NCBI RefSeq assembly: GCF_019834675.1
Contig: NZ_JABUBU010000002.1
Location: 372,001 to 436,000 of the forward strand
Origin: Rhodococcoides corynebacterioides
Lineage (GTDB): Bacteria > Actinomycetota > Actinomycetes > Mycobacteriales > Mycobacteriaceae
Reading direction: 5' to 3'
Length of the DNA: 64,000 nt
The translations under genes were made by a program, and so were the position numbers. Shown here piece after piece: positions 1 through 8,104 of this stretch; within the stretch, counting starts at the first letter, position 1; each line of letters starts with the position of its first letter. The notes beneath the pieces are model-generated. The model saw only the letters and a program-made list of their open reading frames with translations. It was not told the DNA's origin and ran no database searches.

Positions 1-1152
1 GTGCAGGCCGCCCAGAGCCAGACCCGCCGCGGACGTCAGCGCGTGCTGCTCGGCGATCCCCACGTCGAAGAAGCGGTCCGGGTAGCGCTCACCGAACGCC
101 GCGAGACCGGTGGGGCCCGCCATCGCGGCCGTGATGGCCACCACGTCCGGGCGATCGGCGGCGCGGTCGATGAGTTCGCGGGAGAACACCGACGTCCAGT
201 CCGGCGCCGCCACAGCGACCGCACGACCGGTCAGCGGGTCGATGACGCCGGTGGAGTGCATCTGATCGGCGACGTCGTTCTCGGCGTGGGAGTACCCCAT
301 GCCCTTGCGGGTCACGGCGTGGACGATGACCGGCCCGCCGTAGGCCTTGGCGCGGCGCAACGCCGACTCCATGGCCGCCTGATCGTGGCCGTCGACCGGT
401 CCGAGGTACTTGATCCCGAGGTCGGTGAACATCACCTGCGGGCTGACGGCGTCCTTCAGACCCGCTTTCATGCCGTGCAGCATGGCGTAGGCCGGGGACC
501 CGACCACGGGGATGTTCCGGACGACGCGTCGGCCGGTGTCGAGCGCGCGCTCGTACCCGGGCTGCAGGCGCAGGGTGGCGAGGTGGTCGGCCAGGCCCCC
601 GATGGTCGGCGAGTACGAGCGGCCGTTGTCGTTGACGACGATGACCAGCGACCGGTCCTGGCCCGCCGCGATGTTGTTGAGCGCCTCCCAGCACATGCCG
701 CCGGTGAGAGCGCCGTCACCGACGATGGCGACGACGTGCCGGTCCGAGCGGCCGGTGAGCGCGAAGGCCTTGGCCAGCCCGTCGGCGTAGGACAACGAGG
801 CGGACGCGTGCGACGACTCCACCCAGTCGTGCTCGCTCTCCGCCCGCGACGGGTAGCCGGACAGGCCGCCGTCCTTGCGGAGGGTGTCGAACCTGTCGGC
901 CCGACCGGTCACCATCTTGTGCACGTAGGCCTGGTGCCCCGTGTCGAAGATCACGGCGTCGGTGGGCGACTCGAACACCCGATGCACGGCCAACGTCAGC
1001 TCGACGACCCCGAGATTGGGCCCGAGATGACCACCCGTGGCGGACACCTTCTCCACCAGGAACCGTCGGATCTCCGCGGCCAGCTCGGTCATCTCGTCGA
1101 GGGACAGGGCACGCAGGTCGCCGGGCTCGTGCACACGTGACAGAACACCCAA
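1..1152 (-). CDS. dxs: 1-deoxy-D-xylulose-5-phosphate synthase, N-terminal part (runs off window)
   Basis: Cytosolic thiamine-diphosphate enzyme joining pyruvate and glyceraldehyde 3-phosphate, first step of the MEP isoprenoid pathway. The frame opens at a TTG at 1152 with AGGGGAG eight bases upstream and is still open at base 1, so 384 codons are present and the C-terminal part is outside the window. Visible: [14 protein letters not shown] near residues 40-53, the ThDP motif GDGALTGG...NN at residues 145-160, the SHTAS-like [14 protein letters not shown] region near 105-117, and [13 protein letters not shown] near 370 (start of the pyrimidine-binding domain). The N-terminus MGVLSRV fits rhodococcal Dxs (family knowledge). 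It is divergent from the glutaminase gene. Identity is secure; only the non-ATG start is uncertain (a GTG five codons in is the alternative). Confidence 0.95.
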   Translation of the reverse strand, partial: MGVLSRVHEPGDLRALSLDEMTELAAEIRRFLVEKVSATGGHLGPNLGVVELTLAVHRVFESPTDAVIFDTGHQAYVHKMVTGRADRFDTLRKDGGLSGYPSRAESEHDWVESSHASASLSYADGLAKAFALTGRSDRHVVAIVGDGALTGGMCWEALNNIAAGQDRSLVIVVNDNGRSYSPTIGGLADHLATLRLQPGYERALDTGRRVVRNIPVVGSPAYAMLHGMKAGLKDAVSPQVMFTDLGIKYLGPVDGHDQAAMESALRRAKAYGGPVIVHAVTRKGMGYSHAENDVADQMHSTGVIDPLTGRAVAVAAPDWTSVFSRELIDRAADRPDVVAITAAMAGPTGLAAFGERYPDRFFDVGIAEQHALTSAAGLALGGLH

Positions 1153-1205
1153 CGAAATCGTCTCCCCTCGTACGGTCCGATCGAGGCGCGCCGATCGGTC
1201 ACGCC

Positions 1206-1211
1206 AGTCTA
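1206..1211 (-). promoter_or_regulatory. Putative -10 box of dxs
   Basis: TAGACT on the minus strand, about 54 bases before the dxs TTG, leaving a leader of roughly 45 bases that carries the ribosome-binding site. No convincing -35 box was seen. Confidence 0.4.
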
Positions 1212-1281
1212 CGTGTCACCGGGCGTCGCGTTACCGTACGACGGCCCACACCCGCGACGACCGAGCGAGGTACCGAGACCG

Positions 1282-3129
1282 ATGACCGACGTCGTGCAGC
1301 ACATCCTCGAGGACGTGTACGCGCTGTGCGCGGCGGACACGTCCGGCGCGGTGGCCGACTACATCCCCGAGCTCGCGACGGCCGACCCCGATCGGTTCGG
1401 CATCTGCCTCACCACCGCCGACGGCTACGTCTACGAGGTGGGCGACACCCGGGTCCCGTTCACCGTCCAGTCGGTCTCCAAGCCGTTCACGTACGCGCTC
1501 GCGCTGGCCGACCGCGGCGAGGAGGCGGTGGCGGCGAAGATCGACGTCGAACCGTCGGGCGAGCCCTTCAACGAGATCAGCCTGGACCCCGTCACCGAGC
1601 GCCCGCGCAACCCGATGATCAACGCCGGCGCGATCACCGCCGCCTCGCTGGTCGCCGGCGACACGCCGGACGAGCAGTTCGACCGTATCCGACGGTCGTT
1701 CTCCCGCTTCGCGGGGCGCGACCTCGAGCTCGACGCGGCCGTCCACGCCTCGGAATCGGCGACGGGCCACCGCAACCGCGCCATCGGCCACATGCTGCGC
1801 TCGTTCGGCGTGGTCGAATCCGACCCGGACGCCGCGGTCGACCTCTACTTCCGGCAGTGCTCGCTGATCGTCACCGGTCGCGACGTCGCCGTGATGGCCG
1901 CGACCCTCGCCAACAACGGCACCAACCCGTGCACCCGCGACCGCGCGGCCGATCCCGTCCTGATCGAACGAGTCCTCAGCGTCATGACCACCTGCGGCAT
2001 GTACGACGGCGCCGGCGACTGGGTCAACCGCGTGGGCCTGCCCGCCAAGAGCGGCGTCGCCGGGTCCGTGATGGCCGTGCTGCCGGGCCAACTCGGCATC
2101 TCCGTCTACTCGCCGCGCCTCGACGGCCACGGCAACAGCGTCCGCGGCGTCCTCGCCTGCCGCGAACTCTCGCGCCGCCTCGAACTGCACTTCCTCCACG
2201 TCGGCCGCGCCGCCCGCAGCGCCGTGCGCGCCCGCTACAGCATCGTCGACGCCCCCTCGCGGCGACGGCGGACGGCCGCGGAGCAACGCACGCTCACCGA
2301 ACGCGGCACCCGCTCTCGCATCTTCGAGCTGCACGGCGACCTGCTGTTCTCGGCCGCGGAGTCGGTGGTGCGCGCCGTGTCGCCCCCCGCCGTCACGACT
2401 GCCACCGACGCCTCCACCGCCGACCGGCCTCTCGACGCGGTCGTGCTCGACATGAGACGGGTCGACGACGTCAGCGACGTCGCCCGCTCCATGCTCGACG
2501 CGCTGGCCGAGCAACTCCGCGCGTCGGGCTGCGCGGCGGGGCTCGTGGACCCGCGGGGCACCATGGCGCACACCGTGTCGACCCTCGACCCGGACGGCTC
2601 GGGCCGGGTCTTCTCGACCCTCGACTCGGCTCTGACGTGGGCGGAGGACGTGGTCCTCGACCGGTGGTGCGACGGGCCGCGTCAGGCCACCGAGGTGACG
2701 CTGGACGACCATCCGGTGCTCGCGTCGTCGTCACGCGGGAATCGGAATCGCATCGCCGCCCTCACGACGACGTCGACGTATCCGGCGGGGACGGTGGTGG
2801 CCGACATCGGTGACCCCGCGCTGGGGCTGGCCCTGGTCCTGGCCGGCCGGGTCACGGTGGAGTTCGTGTCGACGGACGGGGTGGTCCGGCCGGTGTCGAC
2901 GCTGTCGGCGGGCATGAGCTTCGGCGAGATCCCCCTGGTCCGTCGCACGGAGTTCGGCCTGCGGATCACCGCGGTCGAGGACACCACGGTGGCGGTGTTG
3001 GCGCCCGCCGACTTCGAGCGTTTGCGGGCCGACGACCCCGCCGCGACGGCCGATCTGGTGATCACGCTGCTGGACCGGGCCTACGAGCAGGTGGAGACCA
3101 TCGTGGGAGCGCTCAGGCGGGTCGCCTAG
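1282..3129 (+). CDS. glsA: Glutaminase A fused to STAS and cyclic-nucleotide-binding domains
   Basis: Serine-dependent glutaminase, hydrolysing glutamine to glutamate and ammonia, with two regulatory-type domains added; 615 aa against about 310 for a plain bacterial glutaminase. Residues 1-320 are the catalytic domain, with the nucleophile/base motif SVSK at 64-67, then FNEIS, NPMINAGAI and GLPAKSGVAG. About 335-460 is a STAS-like domain (RIFELHGDLLF ... VVLDMRRVDDVSDVARSMLDALAEQL). About 475-615 is a cNMP-binding beta-roll with SAGMSFGEIPLVRRTEF as the phosphate-cassette region. The ATG at 1282 matches the family N-terminus; an in-frame upstream ATG at 1213 adds 23 residues without similarity. 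The domain order suggests control of glutaminase by a nucleotide or a STAS partner, which is inference. It ends inside the first unit of a 24-bp repeat array. Confidence 0.9.
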   Translation: MTDVVQHILEDVYALCAADTSGAVADYIPELATADPDRFGICLTTADGYVYEVGDTRVPFTVQSVSKPFTYALALADRGEEAVAAKIDVEPSGEPFNEISLDPVTERPRNPMINAGAITAASLVAGDTPDEQFDRIRRSFSRFAGRDLELDAAVHASESATGHRNRAIGHMLRSFGVVESDPDAAVDLYFRQCSLIVTGRDVAVMAATLANNGTNPCTRDRAADPVLIERVLSVMTTCGMYDGAGDWVNRVGLPAKSGVAGSVMAVLPGQLGISVYSPRLDGHGNSVRGVLACRELSRRLELHFLHVGRAARSAVRARYSIVDAPSRRRRTAAEQRTLTERGTRSRIFELHGDLLFSAAESVVRAVSPPAVTTATDASTADRPLDAVVLDMRRVDDVSDVARSMLDALAEQLRASGCAAGLVDPRGTMAHTVSTLDPDGSGRVFSTLDSALTWAEDVVLDRWCDGPRQATEVTLDDHPVLASSSRGNRNRIAALTTTSTYPAGTVVADIGDPALGLALVLAGRVTVEFVSTDGVVRPVSTLSAGMSFGEIPLVRRTEFGLRITAVEDTTVAVLAPADFERLRADDPAATADLVITLLDRAYEQVETIVGALRRVA

Positions 3130-3199
3130 GTGGGATGCAGGCGGGTCGCCTGAGTCGGATGCAGGCGGGTCGCCTGAGTCGGATGCAGGCGGGTCGCCT
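3115..3199. repeat. 24-bp tandem array of hairpin units between convergent genes
   Basis: Four copies of AGGCGGGTCGCCT start at 3115, 3139, 3163 and 3187, exactly 24 bp apart, joined by an 11-bp linker (GAGTCGGATGC in the middle copies). Each core is a perfect 5-bp stem around GGT. The first unit contains the glsA stop (TAG at 3127-3129) and the last supplies the rskA stop on the other strand (3198-3200). The array may act as a bidirectional terminator or mRNA 3'-end stabiliser (inference). Confidence 0.85.
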
Positions 3200-4001
3200 A
3201 GAAGGTGACGGCCACGATGGGCTGACTGGTGGGGGCGTCGGACCCGCCCTCGGGCTCGACGGTGACGGCCCAGGTGGTGGCGTCCTCGAGTCCGCTGACC
3301 AGGTGTTCGCGGTCGGCGGTGGCCGCGTCGGCCTCGACGAGTCCGGCGGGCCGCGGCGCGGGGTCCGCGCCGATGAGCCACATCTCGAAGACGCGTCCGT
3401 CGCCCGGGTCGGTCAGACCGTCGAGGGTGACCACGGCGGCGTCGTGCGATCGGGACCACGCGACGGTGGCCGATCCGCCGCCCTCGACGGGAACGGTGCT
3501 GCGCTGGACGTCGTCGGCGGCGAGCACCGTCGCGGTCGGCGAGGTGGGGTCGGACCCGAACTGCTGGGACACGACGGCACCGCCCACGCCCACGACGAGC
3601 ACCGCGGCGGCCGCGGCGGCGGCGATGCGCCACCGACGGGTGCGTCGCCGGTCGTCGAGGGACACCACCGGAGCGGCGGGACCGGCCTGCTCGGTAGTCA
3701 CGGCCTGCTCGGTAGTCAGTGCTTGCTCGGTATCTGGGGCCTGCTCGGCGTCGACGGCGGACAGGACTCGCTCGCGCAGGTGCGCGGGCGGCGGGCTGGC
3801 GTCCGCGTCGGCGGCCAGTGCGAGCGTGACGTGCACCGATTCGACGACGGCGTCGAACCGGGCCCGGACGTCGGGCGACGCGGCGGCGACGCGGCGGTCG
3901 ATGTCGGCGCGTTCCACGTCGTCGACGGCGTCGAGCGCGTAGGCGTACGCGAGGTCGACGAGGTCCGACGACTCGGTGTCGCCGGGGGTCGAGGCAGTCA
4001 T
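3198..4001 (-). CDS. rskA: Anti-sigma-K factor, RskA family
   Basis: Membrane anti-sigma factor expected to hold SigK inactive. The 267-aa protein has a cytoplasmic anti-sigma domain (residues 12-82, LVDLAYAYALDAVDD ... ERADIDRRVAAA), a linker, one transmembrane helix at about 125-146 and an extracytoplasmic RskA domain with the typical VFEMWLIG and WAVTVEPEGGS motifs. The ATG at 4001 matches the M. tuberculosis RskA N-terminus (from memory). A GTG at 4052, overlapping the sigK stop by 8 bases, would add 17 residues and couple translation. The linker holds four TEQA-type repeats coded by an 18-bp minisatellite. It lies directly downstream of sigK, the usual operon order. The stop codon comes from the adjacent hairpin array. 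Confidence 0.9.
   Translation of the reverse strand: MTASTPGDTESSDLVDLAYAYALDAVDDVERADIDRRVAAASPDVRARFDAVVESVHVTLALAADADASPPPAHLRERVLSAVDAEQAPDTEQALTTEQAVTTEQAGPAAPVVSLDDRRRTRRWRIAAAAAAAVLVVGVGGAVVSQQFGSDPTSPTATVLAADDVQRSTVPVEGGGSATVAWSRSHDAAVVTLDGLTDPGDGRVFEMWLIGADPAPRPAGLVEADAATADREHLVSGLEDATTWAVTVEPEGGSDAPTSQPIVAVTF
3685..3756 (-). repeat. 18-bp x 4 minisatellite inside rskA
   Basis: Four 18-bp units start at 3685, 3703, 3721 and 3739 (plus strand GCCTGCTCGGTAGTCACG and variants). They encode a repeating six-residue TEQAxT segment in the linker before the RskA membrane helix. The period is a multiple of three, so copy-number change would keep frame. Confidence 0.85.
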
Positions 4002-4044
4002 GGGGCGGTACTCGTCTTTCCGATGTCGGCCGTGGTCGGCAGGG

Positions 4045-4686
4045 TCATTCACCGCCGTCCACCCCCAGACATTTCTGTAGCTTGATCAGTCCGTCCCGGA
4101 TGCGGGACTTGACGGTGGGCACGGCGACACCGAGTCGCTCGGCCACCTCGCGGTAGGTCCACCCGTTGTAGTACGCCATGCGGACGGATTCGCGTTGGGT
4201 CTCGGTGAGCGCGGCGAGGCAGCGCACCACCGCCTCGGACTCGAGGGTCTGGGTGACCGACTCGAGCACCTCGTCGTGCGCCGGGCTGTGGGCCTTGCTG
4301 CCGTACAGCGCTTCTCGGTCGGTCCCCGACTGCTCCGAGCGCACCCGGTCCACGGCGCGGCGGTGGGCCAGCGTCATCATCCAGGCCAGCGGCGATCCCT
4401 GTGCCGGGTCGTACCGATCGGCGGTGCGCCACACCTGCAGGAAGACTTCCTGTGTGGTCTCCTCGCTGAACCCGGGGTCGCGCAGGACGCGGAGCACCAT
4501 GCCGTACACCCGTGACGACGTGAGGTCGTACAACCGGCCGAAGGCCGTCTGATCGCCCGACGCCGCCGCGGACAGCAGCACGCGCAGCTCGTCGGCCTCG
4601 GCGGCGCGCCGTGACCGGAGGGCGTCGGTCGGCACCGCGCACGTCGGGTCGGCGGTCTCGGCCGTCCGAGGCTCGTCCGCAGTCAT
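4045..4686 (-). CDS. sigK: ECF RNA polymerase sigma factor SigK
   Basis: Extracytoplasmic-function sigma factor of 213 aa. Region 2 spans about 32-110 (GDQTAFGRLYDLTSSRVYGMV, EETTQEVFLQVWR, MTLAHRRAVDRVRSEQ). Region 4 lies at about 150-205 (LTETQRESVRMAYYNGWTYREVAERLGV, then TVKSRIRDGLIKLQ). The sequence is closest to SigK, and an RskA-type anti-sigma gene follows. The ATG at 4686 is preferred because the family begins shortly before region 2; an in-frame GTG at 4755 with GAGG upstream would add 23 unrelated residues. Together with RskA it should form a membrane-signal circuit; its targets cannot be read from this window. Confidence 0.9.
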   Translation of the reverse strand: MTADEPRTAETADPTCAVPTDALRSRRAAEADELRVLLSAAASGDQTAFGRLYDLTSSRVYGMVLRVLRDPGFSEETTQEVFLQVWRTADRYDPAQGSPLAWMMTLAHRRAVDRVRSEQSGTDREALYGSKAHSPAHDEVLESVTQTLESEAVVRCLAALTETQRESVRMAYYNGWTYREVAERLGVAVPTVKSRIRDGLIKLQKCLGVDGGE

Positions 4687-5000
4687 CGGCCGCAACCGGG
4701 CGCGAAACAGGATGTGGCGTTCATCGGTCACGACACTAGTGGTCACCGTCCGCACCTCACTACCGGCCGCGCCGACTCGTCGTCCTCCGCCCCCGAAAGA
4801 TCCCTTCGATCCGTCACCCCGTATTCGGTACCGACCCCGAGTCGGACCGGAATCGAACCGGGCGGACCGGAAATCCGTTGCGATTCCCGCACGGACACGC
4901 GCACCATGTGCTCGACCGGGTGCACGTCACCCCTCACGACTGCGGCGGCCGCACCCGGCCCCCGCGATGAGTTCTCGGATCGGCAGGAGTCTGTCTCGTC
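4687..5000. promoter_or_regulatory. Divergent control region between sigK and the ABC exporter
   Basis: No gene is visible in these 314 bases. On the minus strand CCGAAT lies at 4828-4823, identical to the -10 reported for SigK promoters. The matching -35 position (16-17 bases upstream) reads TCCGGT or CCGGTC rather than CCATCC, so autoregulation is only suggested. AGGAG at about 4984 precedes the exporter ATG. Confidence 0.35.
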
Positions 5001-5999
5001 ATGAACCGCACCATTCTCGACGACGCGACCCCCGCGTCGACCGCGCGCACCGACCTCGCGATCGAGGCCAGCGGATTGCGCAAGACGTTCGGCTCCACCG
5101 TGGCGGTCGACGGGGTGGACCTCGCCGTGCCGCGCGGCGGCGTCTACGGCGTCCTCGGCCCCAATGGGGCCGGCAAGACCACCACGATGCGCATGCTCGC
5201 CACGCTGACCGGCATCGACGGCGGCTCCGCCCGCGTCCTCGGCCACGACGTGGCCACCGAGCCCGACGCCGTCCGTTCGGCCGTGTCGTTGACGGGCCAG
5301 TTCGCCTCCCTCGACGAGGACCTGACCGGCTACGAGAACCTCGTCCTGCTGTCCCGGTTGCACGGGTACAGCCGGCCCGCCGCCCGCGAGCGTGCGGACC
5401 TGCTTCTGCGGGTGTTCGACCTCACGGCCGCCGCCGGCAAGCAGGTCAAGACGTACTCGGGCGGTATGCGGCGTCGGGCCGACATCGCCGCGGGCCTCGT
5501 GGTCACCCCGGAGCTGATGTTCCTGGACGAGCCGACCACCGGCCTCGATCCCCGCAGCCGCAACCAGGTGTGGGAGATCGTGCGGTCACTGGTGGCGGGC
5601 GGCACCACGGTGCTGCTGACCACGCAGTACCTGGACGAGGCCGATCAGCTCGCCGACCGCGTCGCGGTCATCGACTCCGGTCGGGTCATCGCCGAGGGCA
5701 CCACCGGTCAGCTCAAGGCGTCGGTGGGGTCCGGTTCCCTGCACGTGCGGGTCGCGGACCCGGCGGTGCGACCCGACGCCGCCCGCATCCTGCGGGAGAC
5801 GCTGCACACCGACGTCGTCGAGGAAGCGGACCCCGCCGCGTTGACCTCGATCGTCGACGACACCGCCGCCGTCGCACGCGGCCTCACCGCCCTGCACGAG
5901 GCCGGCGTCGAGATCGGCACCTACGCGCTCGGGCAGCCGAGCCTCGACGAAGTCTTCCTGGCCCTCACCGGCCGCCCCGCCGAACAGGAGGCGTCCTGA
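5001..5999 (+). CDS. ABC transporter ATP-binding protein, daunorubicin-resistance (DrrA) type
   Basis: ATPase subunit of an ABC-2 exporter for drugs or envelope lipids; 332 aa, the usual length for DrrA-like proteins. Walker [10 protein letters not shown] is near residue 52, the signature [15 protein letters not shown] near 152, Walker [14 protein letters not shown] near 172 and the H-loop position carries TTQYLDEAD (Gln in place of His, common in this subfamily). The C-terminal ~90 residues are the DrrA-specific domain ([15 protein letters not shown] ... [14 protein letters not shown]). AGGAG precedes the ATG by 12 bases. The permease gene follows after one base. The M. tuberculosis counterpart region also has an efflux ABC system here (recollection). 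Substrate unknown. Confidence 0.92.
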   Translation: MNRTILDDATPASTARTDLAIEASGLRKTFGSTVAVDGVDLAVPRGGVYGVLGPNGAGKTTTMRMLATLTGIDGGSARVLGHDVATEPDAVRSAVSLTGQFASLDEDLTGYENLVLLSRLHGYSRPAARERADLLLRVFDLTAAAGKQVKTYSGGMRRRADIAAGLVVTPELMFLDEPTTGLDPRSRNQVWEIVRSLVAGGTTVLLTTQYLDEADQLADRVAVIDSGRVIAEGTTGQLKASVGSGSLHVRVADPAVRPDAARILRETLHTDVVEEADPAALTSIVDDTAAVARGLTALHEAGVEIGTYALGQPSLDEVFLALTGRPAEQEAS

Positions 6000-6000
6000 C

Positions 6001-6843
6001 ATGACCACCACCGACACCGGCGCCCGCGCGTCGACCCCGACCCCGTCCGTCGCCGACCTGCTCGCGTCGTCCGGCCCGCGTCCGCCGCGACCCACCTCGA
6101 CCTCGGCGGCGCTGTCGTTCGGGTGGCGCGCGCTGCTGAAGATCAAGCACGTCCCGGAGCAGCTGTTCGACGTGACCATGTTCCCGATCATGTTCACGCT
6201 GATGTTCACGTTCCTGTTCGGCGGCGCGCTGGCCGGCTCGACCGGGGCGTACATCCAGTTCCTGCTCCCGGGCATCCTGGTGCAGACGGTCGTCATGATC
6301 ACCATGTACACCGGCATGACGCTCAACCGGGACATCGAGAAGGGCGTCTTCGACCGGTTCCGCTCGCTGCCCATCTGGCGGCCGGCGCCGCTCGTGGGCG
6401 CGCTGCTCGGTGACGTCGTCCGCTACACCCTCGCGTCGACCATCGTGCTGCTGCTGGGCCTCGTGCTGGGGTTCCGTCCCGCCGGTGGTCTGCCGGGGGT
6501 GGTGATCGCGGTGGCGCTTCTGCTCGCGTTCTCCTTCTGCGTGTCCTGGGTGTGGACGATGTTCGCCCTCATGATGCGCAGCGAGACCGCCGTGATGAGC
6601 GTGTCCATGCTGGTGCTGTTCCCGCTCACCTTCGCCAGCAACATCTTCGTCGACCCCGCGACCATGCCCGGGTGGCTGCAGGCCTTCGTCGAGGTCAACC
6701 CGGTGTCGCATCTGGTGACGACGCTCCGCAGCGTGTGCGACGGCGCCGTGGACACGACCGCGCTGATGTGGACGGGCATCTGGTCGGTGGGGCTGCTCGC
6801 GGTGTTCGGACCCATCACCATGCGGCTCTACAACCGCAAGTAG
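6001..6843 (+). CDS. ABC-2 type exporter permease, DrrB-like
   Basis: Membrane partner of the preceding ATPase: 280 aa with an N-terminal cytoplasmic segment, then about six transmembrane helices (for example FPIMFTLMFTFLFGGALAG, LLPGILVQTVVMITMYTG, STIVLLLGLVLGF, VVIAVALLLAFSFCVSWVW and the last near SVGLLAVFGPITM). The motif NRDIEKGVFDRFRSLPI between helices 2 and 3 is typical of DrrB/ABC-2 permeases. The start is one base after the ATPase stop, so translation is probably coupled. Exported substrate (drug, glycolipid or other) not determinable from sequence. Confidence 0.92.
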   Translation: MTTTDTGARASTPTPSVADLLASSGPRPPRPTSTSAALSFGWRALLKIKHVPEQLFDVTMFPIMFTLMFTFLFGGALAGSTGAYIQFLLPGILVQTVVMITMYTGMTLNRDIEKGVFDRFRSLPIWRPAPLVGALLGDVVRYTLASTIVLLLGLVLGFRPAGGLPGVVIAVALLLAFSFCVSWVWTMFALMMRSETAVMSVSMLVLFPLTFASNIFVDPATMPGWLQAFVEVNPVSHLVTTLRSVCDGAVDTTALMWTGIWSVGLLAVFGPITMRLYNRK

Positions 6844-6847
6844 CCCG

Positions 6848-8104
6848 TCAGCGCACGAGGGCGGCGATGCACTCCACGTGGCTGGTGAGCGGGAACGCGT
6901 CGAACGCGCGCAGGTGCTCGAGGCGGTAGCCGTGCCGGAGGTAGAGGCCGAGGTCGCGGGCGAAGGAGGCCGGGTCGCAGCCGACGTGGACCACGCGGCG
7001 CGGCCCGGCGTCCGCGACGGCGGCCACCACGGTCTTCCCGGCGCCCGCCCGCGGCGGGTCGAGGATCACCGTCGCCGGGCTCGACGGGAGGTCGGCGAGC
7101 GCGCGTTCCACCGGGGCGGCGCGTAGGTCCACGGCCGCGAGGTCGGTGAGCGCGGCGCGGCCGTCGCGCACGGCGTCGGCCGACGCCTCGACGCCGACCA
7201 CCGAGCCGGTGCTCCCGGCGTCGTCCGCCACCGCGGCCGCGAAGACCCCGGCACCGGCGTACAGGTCCCACACCGTGTCGCCCGGTCGGACGTCGGCCCA
7301 CTCCCGCACCACGGCCGAGTACCGGTCCGGGGCACGGCGGTGGGCCTGCCAGAAGCCCTGCGCGTCGACCGTCCAGTCGCGATCGGCGACGCGCTGCCTC
7401 GCGCGGCCCGATCCGACGACGACGCGGTGGGCGCGCGGCGCGGACCGGCGGGCGCGTCGGGACGACGCTCCCCGACGCGCGCCGCCGCGGGACGTGGGCG
7501 ACGCCGTCGGCGGCGCGATCTCGACCACGTGCCGCTCGTCGTCGGAGTCGAGCGCGACCGCGAGATCGGCGCCGGGCGTCCAGGTTCGGTCGGCGAGACC
7601 GTCGTAGGCCGCGACCGGCGACTGCGGACAGGCGAGGTCGGTGACCAGCTCGGCACTGCGCGCGCGGTGGAAACCGGCGCGGCCGTCGTCGCCCACGCCG
7701 AGCCGCAGCCGGGTGCGCCACCCCGTCCGCTCACCCCAGGTCTCGACGTCGACGTCGGTCTCGACGTGCGCGATGCGGCGCAGTTGGTCGGACACCACCG
7801 CCGCCTTCCACGCTCTCGCCCCCGCCTCGCCGGCGTGGGACAGGTCGCAGCAACCGGAGCCGCCGGGTCCCGCGATCGGGCACAGGCGGTCGATCCGCTC
7901 GGGCGACGCGTCGACGATCTCCACGGCGTCGGCGCGGCAGAAGCTGCCCCCGGTGTCCTCGGTGACCAGGGCACGCACGGTCTCCCCCGGCAGGCTGTGC
8001 CGGACGAAGATCACCCGGCCCTCGTGCCGCCCCACGCAGAATCCGCCGTGCCCCGGCGCGCCGACGACGACCTCGAGCACGCGGCCCGTCCAGGACTCGC
8101 TCAC
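6848..8104 (-). CDS. Class I SAM-dependent RNA (uracil-C5)-methyltransferase, TrmA/RumA type with TRAM domain
   Basis: Predicted to methylate C5 of a uridine in rRNA or tRNA. The 418-aa protein begins with a TRAM RNA-binding domain (residues 5-60, ending VRALVTED). It then has cysteines CPIAGPGGSGCC near 76-89 and a further LACPQS, the spacing expected of the RumA iron-sulphur cluster. The SAM site is VWDLYAGAGVFAAAVA near 270, motif IV is LDPPRAGAG near 345, and the catalytic cysteine lies in VGCDPASFARDL near 375. The GTG start overlaps the stop of the upstream permease gene as GTGA, so the two are translationally coupled. Which nucleotide is modified is unknown. Confidence 0.9.
   Translation of the reverse strand: MSESWTGRVLEVVVGAPGHGGFCVGRHEGRVIFVRHSLPGETVRALVTEDTGGSFCRADAVEIVDASPERIDRLCPIAGPGGSGCCDLSHAGEAGARAWKAAVVSDQLRRIAHVETDVDVETWGERTGWRTRLRLGVGDDGRAGFHRARSAELVTDLACPQSPVAAYDGLADRTWTPGADLAVALDSDDERHVVEIAPPTASPTSRGGARRGASSRRARRSAPRAHRVVVGSGRARQRVADRDWTVDAQGFWQAHRRAPDRYSAVVREWADVRPGDTVWDLYAGAGVFAAAVADDAGSTGSVVGVEASADAVRDGRAALTDLAAVDLRAAPVERALADLPSSPATVILDPPRAGAGKTVVAAVADAGPRRVVHVGCDPASFARDLGLYLRHGYRLEHLRAFDAFPLTSHVECIAALVR

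Noticed and set aside
3115..3199. Regular spaced repeats as a CRISPR array
   Set aside because: Unit is only 24 bp with near-identical 'spacers' and no cas genes; it is a tandem minisatellite of hairpins.
4686..4755. Longer SigK start at the GTG 4755
   Set aside because: The added 23 residues have no ECF similarity; kept only as an alternative.
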